Positions 36,101-47,819 of a stretch of 64,000 bases of DNA are shown here, piece after piece (position 1 is the first letter of the stretch; every line of letters begins with the position of its first letter). The notes beneath the pieces were generated by a model. It ran no database searches, had not been told where the DNA came from, and saw only the letters and a list, made by a program, of their open reading frames with translations. Location of the stretch: the NCBI GenBank assembly GCA_030268105.1, contig BSDZ01000078.1, positions 4,205,001 to 4,269,000 on the forward strand. The letters are read 5' to 3'. The DNA is from Volvox africanus. Taxonomy: Eukaryota; Chlorophyta; Chlorophyceae; Chlamydomonadales; Volvocaceae. A program made the translations under genes and the position numbers.

Positions 36101-37344
36101 ATTTATTATAGCTGGTTAAAAAAAGGGATGCGGGGCCCTATGCTACCTAGTAGCCGTATTGCACGCGTCTAGTTTTCCCTTGTTGCCAGCGACCCTGCCA
36201 AGGTGCCAGCGACCTGCCAAGGTGCCAGTGACCCCAACCCTTTGTGAACGCATCGTCGCTGCTGTCATCGTGTGATGTGATCTTGTTGAAGTGGTGGGGC
36301 GGGGAGGTCGCTCGTGTGGCACACGGCGACAAAACACAGCTGTTGGGTGTGCGAGGTCAGCGCCGATGGCTTCCTGTGATGACCCAGATGGATCTGTCTG
36401 TTGCTTGTATGTCCCTTTACGACAGGCGACCGCTTGGCAGCCAAGTATGCGGCGCAACAACGGGCACGAATAGCGGTCAACGAAGTGCAAAAACGCATTG
36501 ACCGGCGTAAGGCCTACATGGAGATCGATGAGCAAGTGAGAAGCGTCCTAGTGCATGCATGCATGGATTTGCGTATCAGTGACGTACTGATCTCTATGTG
36601 GCATTTGTCTGCTAGGAGCCATAGAAGAGGATGGGGTTAGGTTTGTACGGTGAAGCGATCGGGGTGCGCTCGATTGCAGTTGGCAGCGGTTACGTGTCTG
36701 TGTCTGTCTGGGCAAGCACAGATACCTCCAGGTACGGTAGTGGGGCGGTGCAAGAATGGGTGGGGAACCGGGGATGGCTTTGCGGGAGGCGATGTAGCGT
36801 TACATGGTTTGCACGCAAATGTGTGTGTAGGAAGTCAGAAGGCGCGCCGTGCAAATTGTTGTTGGTATTTTCGCAGCATTTTGTGTGTCCTGGACAAGTT
36901 GCCGGCTCCGTTGCACACTCTGTCACAACAATATACCGTACCTCTTTCACAACATAATACCGACACATACAAGTACCTTTCCGTCACCCATATGTGCACT
37001 GTTAGGTCGCGACAACGACTTGACTAACGTTCTTCCATTTTTAATCCGTTTCCGTATTTAAGGACCAATATACCACGTCGGTGAACTGTACCTTGAATTT
37101 GTACCTCGAATCGTCCACGGTACGGGACCTTGCAGTATACGTATGTACGGGCGGGCGGGCTGGTCCTCTTACTAACGACGCAATGACCGCCGCCCTGCCC
37201 GTGGCCTCCCACCAGCGCGATGATACGGGGTTGCTGCTAGGCCTCGCCGCCGCGTTCCTGCTACCCGCTCTCATCATCCTGGTTATTGCCTACTTCACCG
37301 GCTACCTGGACCGCCTCTATCTGACGGCGTTGACTCTGAGGTAG
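33152..37344 (+). CDS. PDZ-domain protein with possible transit peptide and C-terminal membrane anchor
   Basis: Exons 33152-33224, 33376-33520, 33945-34059, 34825-34993, 35682-35924, 36426-36535, 37063-37344; all phases agree, 378 residues. Order: a basic N-terminus (MLRRLEPCGLNRHVANYSLR) that could be a plastid or mitochondrial transit peptide; a PDZ-like fold (ITLRGVEVLQSVRLGLVP, VVVTEVAEGSAAEQLG, RRGQKLNALSDP) at about 73-125; a short conserved block ending SPIDLEFEP; an acidic Ser/Gly linker; a charged helix (YAAQQRARIAVNEVQKRI); and one hydrophobic segment (LLLGLAAAFLLPALIILVIA) about 20 residues before the stop. PDZ domains bind C-terminal peptides of partner proteins, so a membrane-bound scaffold is inferred. 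No protease domain is present. TGTAA follows at 37808-37812. I cannot name an orthologue. Confidence 0.75.
35095..35460. other. AT-rich segment inside a PDZ-gene intron
   Basis: This part of intron 34994-35681 is far richer in A/T than its surroundings (runs of T and A, GGGCAATATTAATATTTACC) and contains a short hydrophobic open frame. It could be a nuclear copy of organelle DNA or a decayed element. Nothing in it is recognisable to me at protein level. Confidence 0.4.
35968..36005. repeat. Intronic palindrome, 19-bp arms with one mismatch and no loop
   Basis: Arms 35968-35986 and 35987-36005 match at 18 of 19 positions. Outside them a further AAGAAAACAC / GTGTTTTTCTT pairing is possible around an unpaired stretch on the left. 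It lies in intron 35925-36425 of the PDZ gene. Confidence 0.9.
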
Positions 37345-38768
37345 AGGAACCGCGTCTCGTCTCCAGAATTTTCCATTAGTAGTTGTGGGCGTGAGCGCTG
37401 CGGGAGCTTTAGAGCAGTAATGGATCTGTGGTGTCGTGCGTTTCTCGAGCTCTGGTCGTTTGAACTACGCAGTACATGTACCTCGAGAGGAAGTTGCGCA
37501 ATTTTGCAGGCTTGACGCGGAACGTGCAGCGCAGCGCAGCGCCTCGGTCCGCGGCCTCAAAGGCGTTGCCGCGACGTATGCGCAATATTAATTATTGATT
37601 GCACCTGTTTGAATGGATCCGAGGCAGTGAAAATGCATTTTCGCTCTGCACTACATTGCACGGTCTCATTGGTCGTTTACTTGTCATGCTTAAGGGTGGT
37701 CACTTACTTCTTTCCGTTTGCCGCGGCTGTCCGTATGGTCTTGTCCTGCTTGAATCGGAACCCTTTCCTGAGGCGGCTTCGGGTTAGCCGTTATGGTATG
37801 CGACTTTTGTAACTCGACTTTCGTCAGCCCGGGTTAATGAAGGATTTTGCAACGGCAAGACTCCGGTCGTATATATGCCTCGCCTCCTTATATGCTCCCC
37901 GTCTTGTGTCTTGCGAATGGCAACACTGCACGGTCACGTATATATCAATATACCGTGGGAAAATTACACTACCCTCAAGTATGGAGCTGAGGACCTAATG
38001 TAACATGCTGCACTATGCTGTACATATTACGTGTGTGCTCCACGACCGGAACGGTAGAGTATTGGCGCGAGTCGGTCGTAGGAGGGACGCCAAGACCAAA
38101 CTCGTTCCCAAATCGTGGGGCTAATCGTGAGACTTTGTTGACCATCGTTGACTTTGTTGTGGAGACGTCCTGTGTAATCAACTCATTCTGTCTGTGGGTC
38201 CAGTTGAACCTGGCTTGAAGCATACGCACATATGCTTTGATAGTTGGTTATTTGATAGCTGGGAACGACGATTTGTCGTTGGACAAATCATCATGAGCGT
38301 TTTCGAATTGGGAAGGGTGATGCGTGGGATGAAGAAGATGCGGTAATAAATAGGTACCCCCAAATCCGTACCTATCGCACAACAGGCATGCTTAACCTTC
38401 TACGCATGTACTGCCACCAGCTTTTTGCCGATAAAACCTTGCTGACGCACGTCCTTCCCTTGAATCATCTTTCGCCTCCTAACGGGTATGTAAGTCTTAA
38501 AAAAACTTCCGCTTTGTAAATTGTTGTTAAGATTTTAGAGCTATTCTGGGGCGCTCCGATACTTCCGACGTAAGAACTCAGGCCGTACAGCTACGACATG
38601 GTGAAAAGCCCTAATGAAATCCTAGGCTCGAAACGCTTTCCACACGATAACAATCTGTACTAAGGTTTTTATTATAGCATCCAACCCGGGATGATCTATT
38701 TTGTCTGCCTATCTTAGTGGCCAGCGAGGCATTACTCTTTCAAAGTTGTTTGCTTAGCGCCAAGCCCA
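37345..38768. other. Intergenic between PDZ gene and RING-FYVE-SYLF gene
   Basis: It holds the PDZ-gene 3' UTR (TGTAA at 37808-37812) and the promoter of the next gene. AT-rich, with no supported coding exon. Confidence 0.55.
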
Positions 38769-41700
38769 ATGACTGCCGGCGGCGCAGCGGCAGCAGCTGA
38801 GCTGCCGCTGTGTCCAGTTTGCTGTGAGACACTTGGGCGCTGGGGCGGCCCAGCTACCCTGCCCTGCGGTGCGCTTTTTATTGCTTTTTGCGGAAGCTTT
38901 GAAGCCTTCCCTAATATACTTGTCATTTTCGACACGCATGCTAGGTCATAATGGATGTTTGGACTGCTTCCAGCTGGTGCAGCAGCGGAATGCCCAATGC
39001 CCTCTCTGCCGGGCTAGCTTCGGCAAAGAAGTAAAGCTGTCTTGCAACCATGAACTCGAGGTTGGTCGGGCCACGCATTCCCAAATCTGCCTCGATATAG
39101 GGGGAGGTTGAAATAGACTCCAAGGAACAGACAGAGCATTTGTGGCCCGTGCGGAAGTTAAAGTTTAGAAATTCCTCTAAAGTTGATTACTATGTTTTGC
39201 ACTGGAAAGAGCTGATGTTGAAGTTACCGGTAGGACTGGGCTAATGAACTAAAGGCTTGTTTCCTGGGTTGCTATTTGCATTCATGATGATTACCTGATG
39301 AGTGATGTATGCCCCCGTTATCCAGGAGGCGCCTGAGTTCATGCGTCCCTTTGCCTGGTGCAACCCCTAACTTTTTACTTCGTTCCTCCATTCCTCCATT
39401 CCTGGGCGAATATCCGCTATAGGACCTTATACGCCTTGCCACGATGCTATTCGTGGACGAGTCCGCACAGGAGGACGGCTGGGAGGCCTTTCCCACGCAG
39501 CAGCTCACCTCTGACAGCTATGCGGCAGAGCTTATTCGGGGCCAAAAGAAAGTTATCGCTGCTACGGCAGCAGCTGGTGCGACTGGTCTGTCGGGCGACT
39601 CCAAAGCGCAGCAAGGACTGCGCGGTGGCGGTGGCGCCGCACCATCAACTGGAAATAACGCTCAGGGCCGCGGCGGCTTTGGTTTAAACTTAGCGCTGAG
39701 TGGCTTGGGCCGCGGCCTTGGAAGTTTGGCGTTTGGGGCCGCTCCTGGAGCAGATGGCTGCGGCAACCTAAATACGTTGGAGGACCTGCACGACATCATG
39801 ACGTCCGACCCTTTAGTTGGACAACCGCCACGGCGGCGGCACAGCGAAGGAAGCTCTGGAGGATTTGGCGTTTCGGATGATGGTGAAGACTGGCCGATGC
39901 CATCAGCGCCGGCACTTAACCACAATCACGACGAAGCCACGTCCTCCGCTGGTGGCGGTATTGGCGCCGGGCCCAGCAGATCAGGCGGTGTTGGATCGCA
40001 GCGCCCGCAAGTAGGCGCTGACGCGGTCTGGGACCCGCTGGGCAGCGGCGCTGTTGTACCCGTGTTTGGCAGTGGGGCTGGCGGCGGGGGTGTGCTCTCC
40101 TTGGAGCCGCCACTTTGGCTGCCTGACAGCCATGCAACCGAGTGTCTCAGTTGCCACCTGCCCTTCCGGGCATTTACGCGCCTACGGCACCACTGCCGCT
40201 TGTGCGGCAAAATTTTTTGCAGCGCGTGCTGTTTTAAGAAAGCGCTGCTGCCTCCGAAGTATGGCATCAGGTGAGCCGGCCAAGACAGTTCGGGATGTCG
40301 ATGAGTTAGTACGGCCTCATCTATGATTTGAGGGGTGCCGTGCTCGATGAATGTGCGTGAGGAGTGTTCCGGCCTTCCTTCCGGTGTTCCGACCGCGGTG
40401 GAAAAATGCGCGTAATTGCAGAGTCAATTAGGTGTCTCGCTGGCAACATCCTTGGTCCATGTGCCTTGCTCTGTTCTTGTCCCTGCCCACTTGCCATGTT
40501 TAGGACCCCTCAACGCGTGTGCGAACTCTGCTCAAGCGTCCTGGCGCCGCATCAACAGCTACTGGCGGGGACGTTGGCTGCGGCGGCCCAACCGCCCGTT
40601 CAGGATTCGCCAGATGCCATTAGCCTGCGTGCCTGGCTCAACAGCCCCTGGACTGCCAATTTGGGAGAGGACATCTTTAAGGCGGCAAATTTGCTCGCCA
40701 CATTCATCAAGGTGAGCTGGCGATTGGATTGAGGCACGATCGGAGAATGGTCATCTTTCTAGTACTTTTTTTAGATCACTGGGTGCGCTTTTCCTGTGCC
40801 TCTCTGTTCATCATGCCGCATTGGTGTACTGGGAAAACCACATGTCGGTTCATTACAATGTCGCGATGCGATCAGAATAGTTATGTTGCTTTTTTCTCTT
40901 AATCCCTTGGTCGGCCAGGCGGTGCAATTTCAAGCTGAGGCAGGCCTTCCTACGGCTGCGCTGCAAGGCGCTGAAGGGCTCGCGCTGCTCACGGTTGCAC
41001 GGGTGGGCGCCGGTTGGTCGTTCTCTTTCGGCACAGGTGAGGCGGTCATGATGCGGTCGCGATGTCCTTTCTTGGCAACTGGGACGCTCGCAGCCAGGCG
41101 TGAAGATTTTGTGCCGTTTTTATATGGATTCTCCGAATCGCAGCAGGGAGGACAATACGGTCCTTAGTTATACGACGGCTCTTCCCTGATCAGTTTGCTA
41201 TGTTTTGAATTCAGGTCTGGTGGTGGCGCGCACACCGGGCGGTTGGTCGGCTCCCTGTGCCATCTCGGCCGCCGGGTTTGGCTGGGGGCTGCAGCTGGGT
41301 GGCGAGCTAGCGGACGTGCTGCTTGTGCTACGCAGCCGGGAGGCGCTCTCAGGGCTGTGCGGCGGCATGGGGACTGGCGTAGTTGTCAGCGGCAAAGCCG
41401 CCCTGGCGGTGGGACCCGTGGGTCGCCACGCTGACGCATCGTTAGTGTTAAACGCCACCGGCACGGCAGCGGCCTATGGTTACAGCTGCAGCAAGGGCGC
41501 TTTCTTCGGGTTGTCAGTGGACAGCACCCTGCTCTGTGTCAGATCGCAGGTACATTAGGTGCCCTGACCTTGTACGTGACGTGTGTAAATAACTGATATC
41601 TAGGCGCTGTCAGGACATGACTTGACATGGGCAACTTGAACTATGCCTTAATTTTGTTGGTTATGCCCGGAAAACTCCGCAACGGGTAGCTTTTAAGGTT

Positions 41701-42575
41701 TCTGCTAACCGCTGGTGCAACGTACGGTAATGCCATAGCTGTGAACGTATTGTGAACGGCAGATGGGATTGCAAATCGTCCCTTCATTCTGCCGTTTTTC
41801 CTTGCGACCTCACCCATCAGGTTAACTTGGACTTCTATGGGTATCCCGTGACGCCTCGCCAGTTGCTGTTGGAGGCGGCTGTGCCTCCACCGCCCGCTGC
41901 GGTGATGTTGTATGAGGGCATCAAGGTGCGTTGCGAAGGAAGGTGATCCTGGTCGTGCCATGGGTTGTACCACGGGGTCTTCGAAGTTTGTCAGCTCATC
42001 GCCCATCCAGATACCTTTCCAGGATGGGCTTGAGCAAGACGTTGCTGCTAGACAGCGTGGGTATCGTGCATCGGGGACGGTTGTTTTCCCAGCGCATGTA
42101 GAGCAGAGATCACGTGTGCCATTCTGATTCGCAGAAGGTGGGCTGCATCTCAAAGAGGTAATCTTGCATTATCGATATTGTGCTCCGTCAGCATGGGGCG
42201 CATGGCAGTGGGCAGTGGGTCAATCTCAACCGTGCATCTTCAGGGACTGCGCCACACTTCACCTTCAGGACTTCAGGCCGAATCGCATGTTTCATTCGCG
42301 CGCAGGCCCTGCTGCACCGCTTCGAGTGCCGCCGGCGTCTGGTGCACAACCGCCACAGTGCGTCCTTCCAGCGCCCCCAGCAGGCTGCGTTGCCGCCGGT
42401 ACCGCAGTCCTCCCTACAGCAGGAACAACAAATCCTGGCGCTGCCTGCGCCGGCCTCGGTGGCTCTGTCGGACTACCAGCGCACCTCATCAGCTGGCGAC
42501 CTGGGCATTCGGTTATCTTCCTTCGTGGCAAGCGCGTGCGAGCGCAATCCCGCACGCCCCGCCATTGTAGTTTAG
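38769..42575 (+). CDS. RING-FYVE-SYLF protein (CFS1-like endosomal protein)
   Basis: Exons 38769-38868, 38945-39060, 39326-39352, 39423-40270, 40504-40711, 40919-41036, 41215-41549, 41821-41925, 42306-42575; about 708 residues. A C3HC4 RING (CPVC, CGHNGCLDC, CPLC) at about 14-57 is split by intron 1. A Gly/Ser-rich linker follows. The FYVE finger at about 310-385 has every hallmark: WLPD, RLRHHCRLCG and RVCELC; such fingers bind PI3P on endosomes. The SYLF/Ysc84 domain (about 440-600) reads TPGGWSAPCAISAAGFGWGLQ and VGPVGRHADAS; SYLF domains bind lipid and actin. FYVE+SYLF occurs in plant CFS1, linked to autophagy and ESCRT; a RING would add ubiquitin ligase activity. Oddity: the exon 39352/39423 junction keeps frame only with a non-GT donor (TT|GCCTGG); the nearby GT at 39358 shifts frame. 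A TGTAA lies at 43380-43384. Confidence 0.85.
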
Positions 42576-44803
42576 TCATCTGGCTTCCATATGGACACGC
42601 AAGCCAATTCTGTTGTATATTCGGCACACACCTGATATCTGGTACCCTGTATAATATGACTTTCCGTTTAAAGCGTAAGGCTGGTGCAGGCACAGCAGCG
42701 CAATAGCAATTGAGACGGGCAGTTGGCCGCACTAGCCCCGTTGTCTGGGGCCATGCGAACTGACCTGTTCAGTCGACCTCTTCGCTGCGCCTGCCTACAC
42801 GGAAAGGTGAAGTTTGACATGCACGGGCAATCTTATGAATCCATTTCTTTGTTTGAGCTGTTTTCCTGGCTCCTCCTGGCTGGTTAAATGCACGATAACA
42901 TTGGGGGTTGACGACACTGAGAAAGAGTAAGTGAAGGGAGACCAGGAGATAGAGAGGCTCAAGATACTGTTTAATAGATGACTTTATCGGTGCATAAAGG
43001 CAGCCGTGGTATTATTGAGTGTAGAGCAGTTGCGATGGCCTTGCCACCCAGTGTTCTGTTTGTCTGTACCGGTGCGTCTTTGGGTTCGCGGGTATGTGCA
43101 ACGTCACGCTTGTATCGATATCACTTTTGGTATATACTGCAGGGTGACAGTTCATTTTCTTTTGAATGTATGATTTGTTTGCAACTGTTGCATTGATTTT
43201 GTACCATTTCCACAGTGGTTCACTATTAAGAATGGTAATTATCTGTACCTATAGTTATCTGATCCGGTTATCGCGGGGCAGTGGTAAGCGGACAATTGTA
43301 TGTGTCTATCCCCAAACGTCCACCTTCCTGTCTACTATCCTTTACCCGTGCTTCGCGTCGCACAATGATCAAACAATCCTGTAAACAGCGCTGCTTTCTG
43401 GCAGAAAGCATTGACAAAATATTGTAAAGAGTTAAATAGAAACAAATCCTTAATACCAGTAGGTATTATTATCTGCGTCCCGCAATGATGTACACGTACA
43501 CGACTTCAACTCCATAATCGTCAGCACTTCTTAGTGATGGCAGATTCACTTCAATGATCAAACGAATCTGACAGGCAAACACTTCACACGGATGCTCTTT
43601 TGCAGGCACAAGACCAGGGGAGCTACGGCCTCCCCATACCCACGTTCCACACAGGAATACGTCGAGCGGGACTAAACGTAGACATGGTTAAGCCTAACGC
43701 CGCTGGCCTAACTACCACTATCATAACGCGAGTAAGTGATTCCCAGATAAATGTCCGCTCAGTGGACATTGTATCACACGTGACATGACGGATGGGCCAG
43801 GCGACCGGCCACCTCCCACAGATACGCCCCAAAACAATCCCTAATTGGGTGGCACCAGAACCTAATTGTGCTGCCAGTACGAAAGTCAAACGTCGTGCAG
43901 CGCACGTCCGCTGGGCAACAGCACGGGAAAAAAGAGGCGTTCAAGAACCTAAACTGCGAAACCCTGCTGCTGGGAACACACATGAAACGGATGACAATAA
44001 TAATGATGTGACCCCAAACGATACGCAGAAAATACATCCACATTGGGGCGCAACCAAGCCTATAAACTAAGGTCGCAATGCATTGCCTAGGCAGACGGCC
44101 AGACCTCACGGTAACGGTGCTTGCAACATGAACGGCTGTGAAGGAGCACGCCACGCGGAAACGGTCAGTATAATCCCGACTGCCATGCCTGAGACAGCCA
44201 TACACAGTCGACAGACATTGCTTCCATGCACACCAATGACATCAAAATAAACCACCCTACGGGTTCCAAGCTTTAATAGCTCAGGCATTGTCAGCTCTGA
44301 AAGCCAGAGCTACCTGCAGGTGACCGTTACCTAGAGCTACCAGTGATCTTCTGCGCTGATGTATGGTGCGACAATGAAGGGTTTATGTCTGCACCCCAGG
44401 AGAGTCTTGCACATGCACAGGTCATCCAGCCTTCGCAGCAGAGAAGCATCGACCACAACCACGTGTAAGGCAGACATCAGCGGGAATGCCGCCCTTCATG
44501 AGGGTATACATCCTCCATTAGACCCGAGGGAAATACGCCAACAGCAGAAGTGCACGAATAACCATAACCCCTCCGTGCGCCCGTAAGAAATCCAAATTCC
44601 GTCCTTTTAAGCACCCAGGATTACGCCCGGGCACAAGCGGAGTGGAAAGCTGAAGGAGGGCACTTGTTAAATCTAACAATTTCCGTACCCTCTAGTCCCA
44701 ATGCCAAACACGTATCCACAGGCGAGCCATAAGCCTACCACAGAACAACTTGGCCGCTTTGCCGCCAGGGAAAGAAGCATCTTCTTAGGTAATCCTCCTA
44801 CTG
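42576..44803. other. Convergent intergenic region, about 2.2 kb
   Basis: It holds the 3' ends of the SYLF gene and the MYND gene. Small inverted repeats occur at 43389-43407 (8-bp arms) and about 43743-43763 (7-bp arms). Between 43600 and 44590 several short plus-strand frames have a basic, composition-like coding look but no recognisable domain; a decayed mobile element is possible. Confidence 0.45.
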
Positions 44804-47775
44804 TCACGCTGCTTTTCCACTCTCCTGCCGTTGCACTGCTCCGAGGCAATCCCGCTTATGCTCGCCCATCCAGTGCTCAAGCTGGCACTTGCTGCCGCAG
44901 TACGAAACTAACTTGCAGCGTGCGCAGGTTTTGCACGCCGACAACTCCGCCTCGCTGTCCTTCTCCAGATTCATACAGGCCGGGTTCGCGCACAGCTTAA
45001 TACCTGCAGCCTCCAACATCTCAGCCACGGCATGTGGCGACGGGAGATCAGGCAAACATGCCACGTTGTGCTTCTGCGACACCAGCGATTGCAGCTCCAA
45101 AAACTGCGGGGTCTCCTCCCCTGGTGCAAGGGCCGGGGTTTGCGCAATGGCCACCGGACTGCGGACGCCACTGTGGCCATTTTCCCTCCCCCAGACCTCA
45201 ATTACCAACAGCAGGGTGTTGCGGTCGTTGCTGCGAAGGAGATTTCGGAGCCAATCATCTACTAGAATGGCTCGATCATGGTCATGGTTAGATCTCGATG
45301 TCGCTGCAGGTGACGTGGATGAAACAGCAGCCTCTTTGGAGTCATCTGCTGAGTCACTCGGACACGGCGCATTTGTAGCCGTATTCGTCAGGCATACTTG
45401 CATGGTTCGTGGCACTGCTAGTGCCAGCACCTCCAGCACATCAAATACTTTGGGCAACAGCGCCTTGGGAGTAAGCCCGCCCGAACTTCCCCCCTCACTG
45501 TTGCGCCTCGCCGAATTCTGCTCTGGCTGCTCTGCTAAGTCCAACGCGTTTCCTTTCTCCCCCTCCCCCTCCCCTTCGCCTTCCCTCTGCTGCTGCTCAT
45601 CCAGTTCCCTCAGCTGTGCAAGGTATTTGTTAATCCATGCGAAGACATCCATACTAACCATCAGAGTGGTGACCCAGGCCAGATAGATCGTCGTGGCTGT
45701 TGGGCCACAATGTCTATTGTTGGTAACATGTGTATTTGCACTGGTGCCGGTTCCCTCAATGTCACCGGCCTCGCCGCTCCTGCCGCCCGCCTCACTGTTA
45801 TTCGCTGCACGGCTGCCCAATTTGCCTGCAGGAAACGACTTTCGTGCCTGTTCCTCATTCCACTCAGCTTGGCTGCGAGTCAGCGCCACCAGGCACTGCA
45901 GCGCTACATGGAGCACCCAGCGAAGGACTGCCTTGCCCATATCAACTGAAAACCACGTGTCCACGACGCGCGCCAGCCAAACTGCGTTCGGCAGCCACTG
46001 CGAGATGGCAAACATGGCAAGGACCCGCTGCTGCTCTGCCGCCCGTGCGCATATGGAGGGGCAGCCGGCCAACTGTGTCACCGCCTCTCCGAACAAAGAC
46101 AGACCGCCGGACTCCAGCGCTTCGTTTAGCGCCAGAGGCTTCACGTCTTTGGAGGCAGGCAGCAGGACCACCGCTTGCTGCTCCAGCAGCGCCACCATGT
46201 ACGCCGTGAGCACCACCTCGGCATCCTGGTGTTTATTGGGATCATTGGTACCCGACTTGGTCATCAAGGCAAGACCTCTGTCCTTGAAGACTTCAGCCAG
46301 CCGGCGAATAGTAACGATGAGCGATGCCACCTCCCGCACCAACCCATGGGCCAAAAAAGCAGTCCAGGCGCAAGGCCAGCGCAGCAGGTAATTGACAGCG
46401 CACAGACACGATCTTTCGCCCGTGGCAGATTCAGCGTCCCTGCCCCAGCCCCGCAGCAGCTGCTCCACGGCCGGTAGGAAGCCAGCTTTGATGGCGCACC
46501 GCAGGTTAAAACAGCAACCATCGGCAGCAACTTCACCTGTATCGAAAAGAAATTAGGAGAGCGCAGAAACACCAGGACGGGAATCAGGAAAGCAAATTAC
46601 ATATTTCCATCCTGGCTAGGAACACAACATTTTATTAGCGAACATACCGTTTCAAACTTTCCTTCACATTACTGTTTGTGTGCACATTCGCAATCTAATC
46701 TATTTCAGTCCATGCCACGCCATGCCATGCAGTCAGTCCACGCGAAACTGGGAGCCACATCGTTGAGTAAAAGCGGCCGAGGCACTTTCAAAAACCCTAA
46801 AATCCTAAGCACTACTTGTACGGCCTGCGCACTACTGGGATTATGACTATCCACGCCACAAGTAACATCATCTCTATTTATTCGGTGAATAACCACTGCC
46901 CACAGGTCTTTAGGCCCCCACGGACTCAATTCCAACGTAGATTCAGCGCCCTTAGTCCCAACAACCTACCTGGGTCAGCAGTTGCAGCCTCTCCCTTTCC
47001 TTCGCCAGGGGCCGCCGCAGCCGCCGCGCCCCAGCCTGCGGCGTATTTTCCCACTTTGAAGTCCAGCCACAGCAGGTCACCAATAACCTTGAGCGGCCGG
47101 TCCTCCGAGTACCGAAGTCGCACGTTAGGCCGCCTCAACAATGTAACCAAGACTTGCCACAAGCCCTGCAGCCGTGGCTTCAAGTGCCTGGGGTGTAGCC
47201 GTAGCGTCAACCGTAAACATAGTATGGCCGGTTCCACAAGCGCCATCTGGCTGCCACCGGGAAGGTGTTCTACGGGAGTCTCTTTGGCGACATTTGACAA
47301 CGCGTCCAGAACCATGTCGAAAATGTTAACTGGTGTGTACGGCTCCACATACGGCACCACCTCCGGTTGCAAACGTCCCGGCATGGTGAGGTGCCAGACG
47401 ATAGATGCAGCACTAAGTCGCGACAGCAAACGGTCTGTCAACGCCCTGCTGGGATTGATGTTCGGCGCGATGAGCTCTGGAAGCATGCAGTCGGGCAGCC
47501 CGTACCTTGGGCCATCACCATCCGTGAGCCGCAGCCTCGCAGCAATGACCTCTCTCCCAATCAGGAACTGCATCCGCACAGAGGTGCAACCAGTATGTTA
47601 GCAATCAGATCAACCTTCACTACGTTACTAAGCAGCAGTAAGTCCCCGCTGCCAGGTACGTGCAATCCGAGTGACTAACCAGGCTACTGATTTGCCTCTT
47701 CCGGTCTCAAAGTTGCTAAATCCAAATGCACCTGACCTGTGCTACAAAGCACAACAGTAAGGCTAAATGCATAAA

Positions 47776-47819
<44 letters not shown>

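Noticed and set aside
44889..46391. Plus-strand frames of 232-265 codons
   Set aside because: They are antisense to the long MYND exon, which has a complete zinc finger and correct splice phases.
47776..47819. Possible CRISPR-like or other regular array
   Set aside because: It is a plain tetranucleotide microsatellite without spacers, in a eukaryotic intron.
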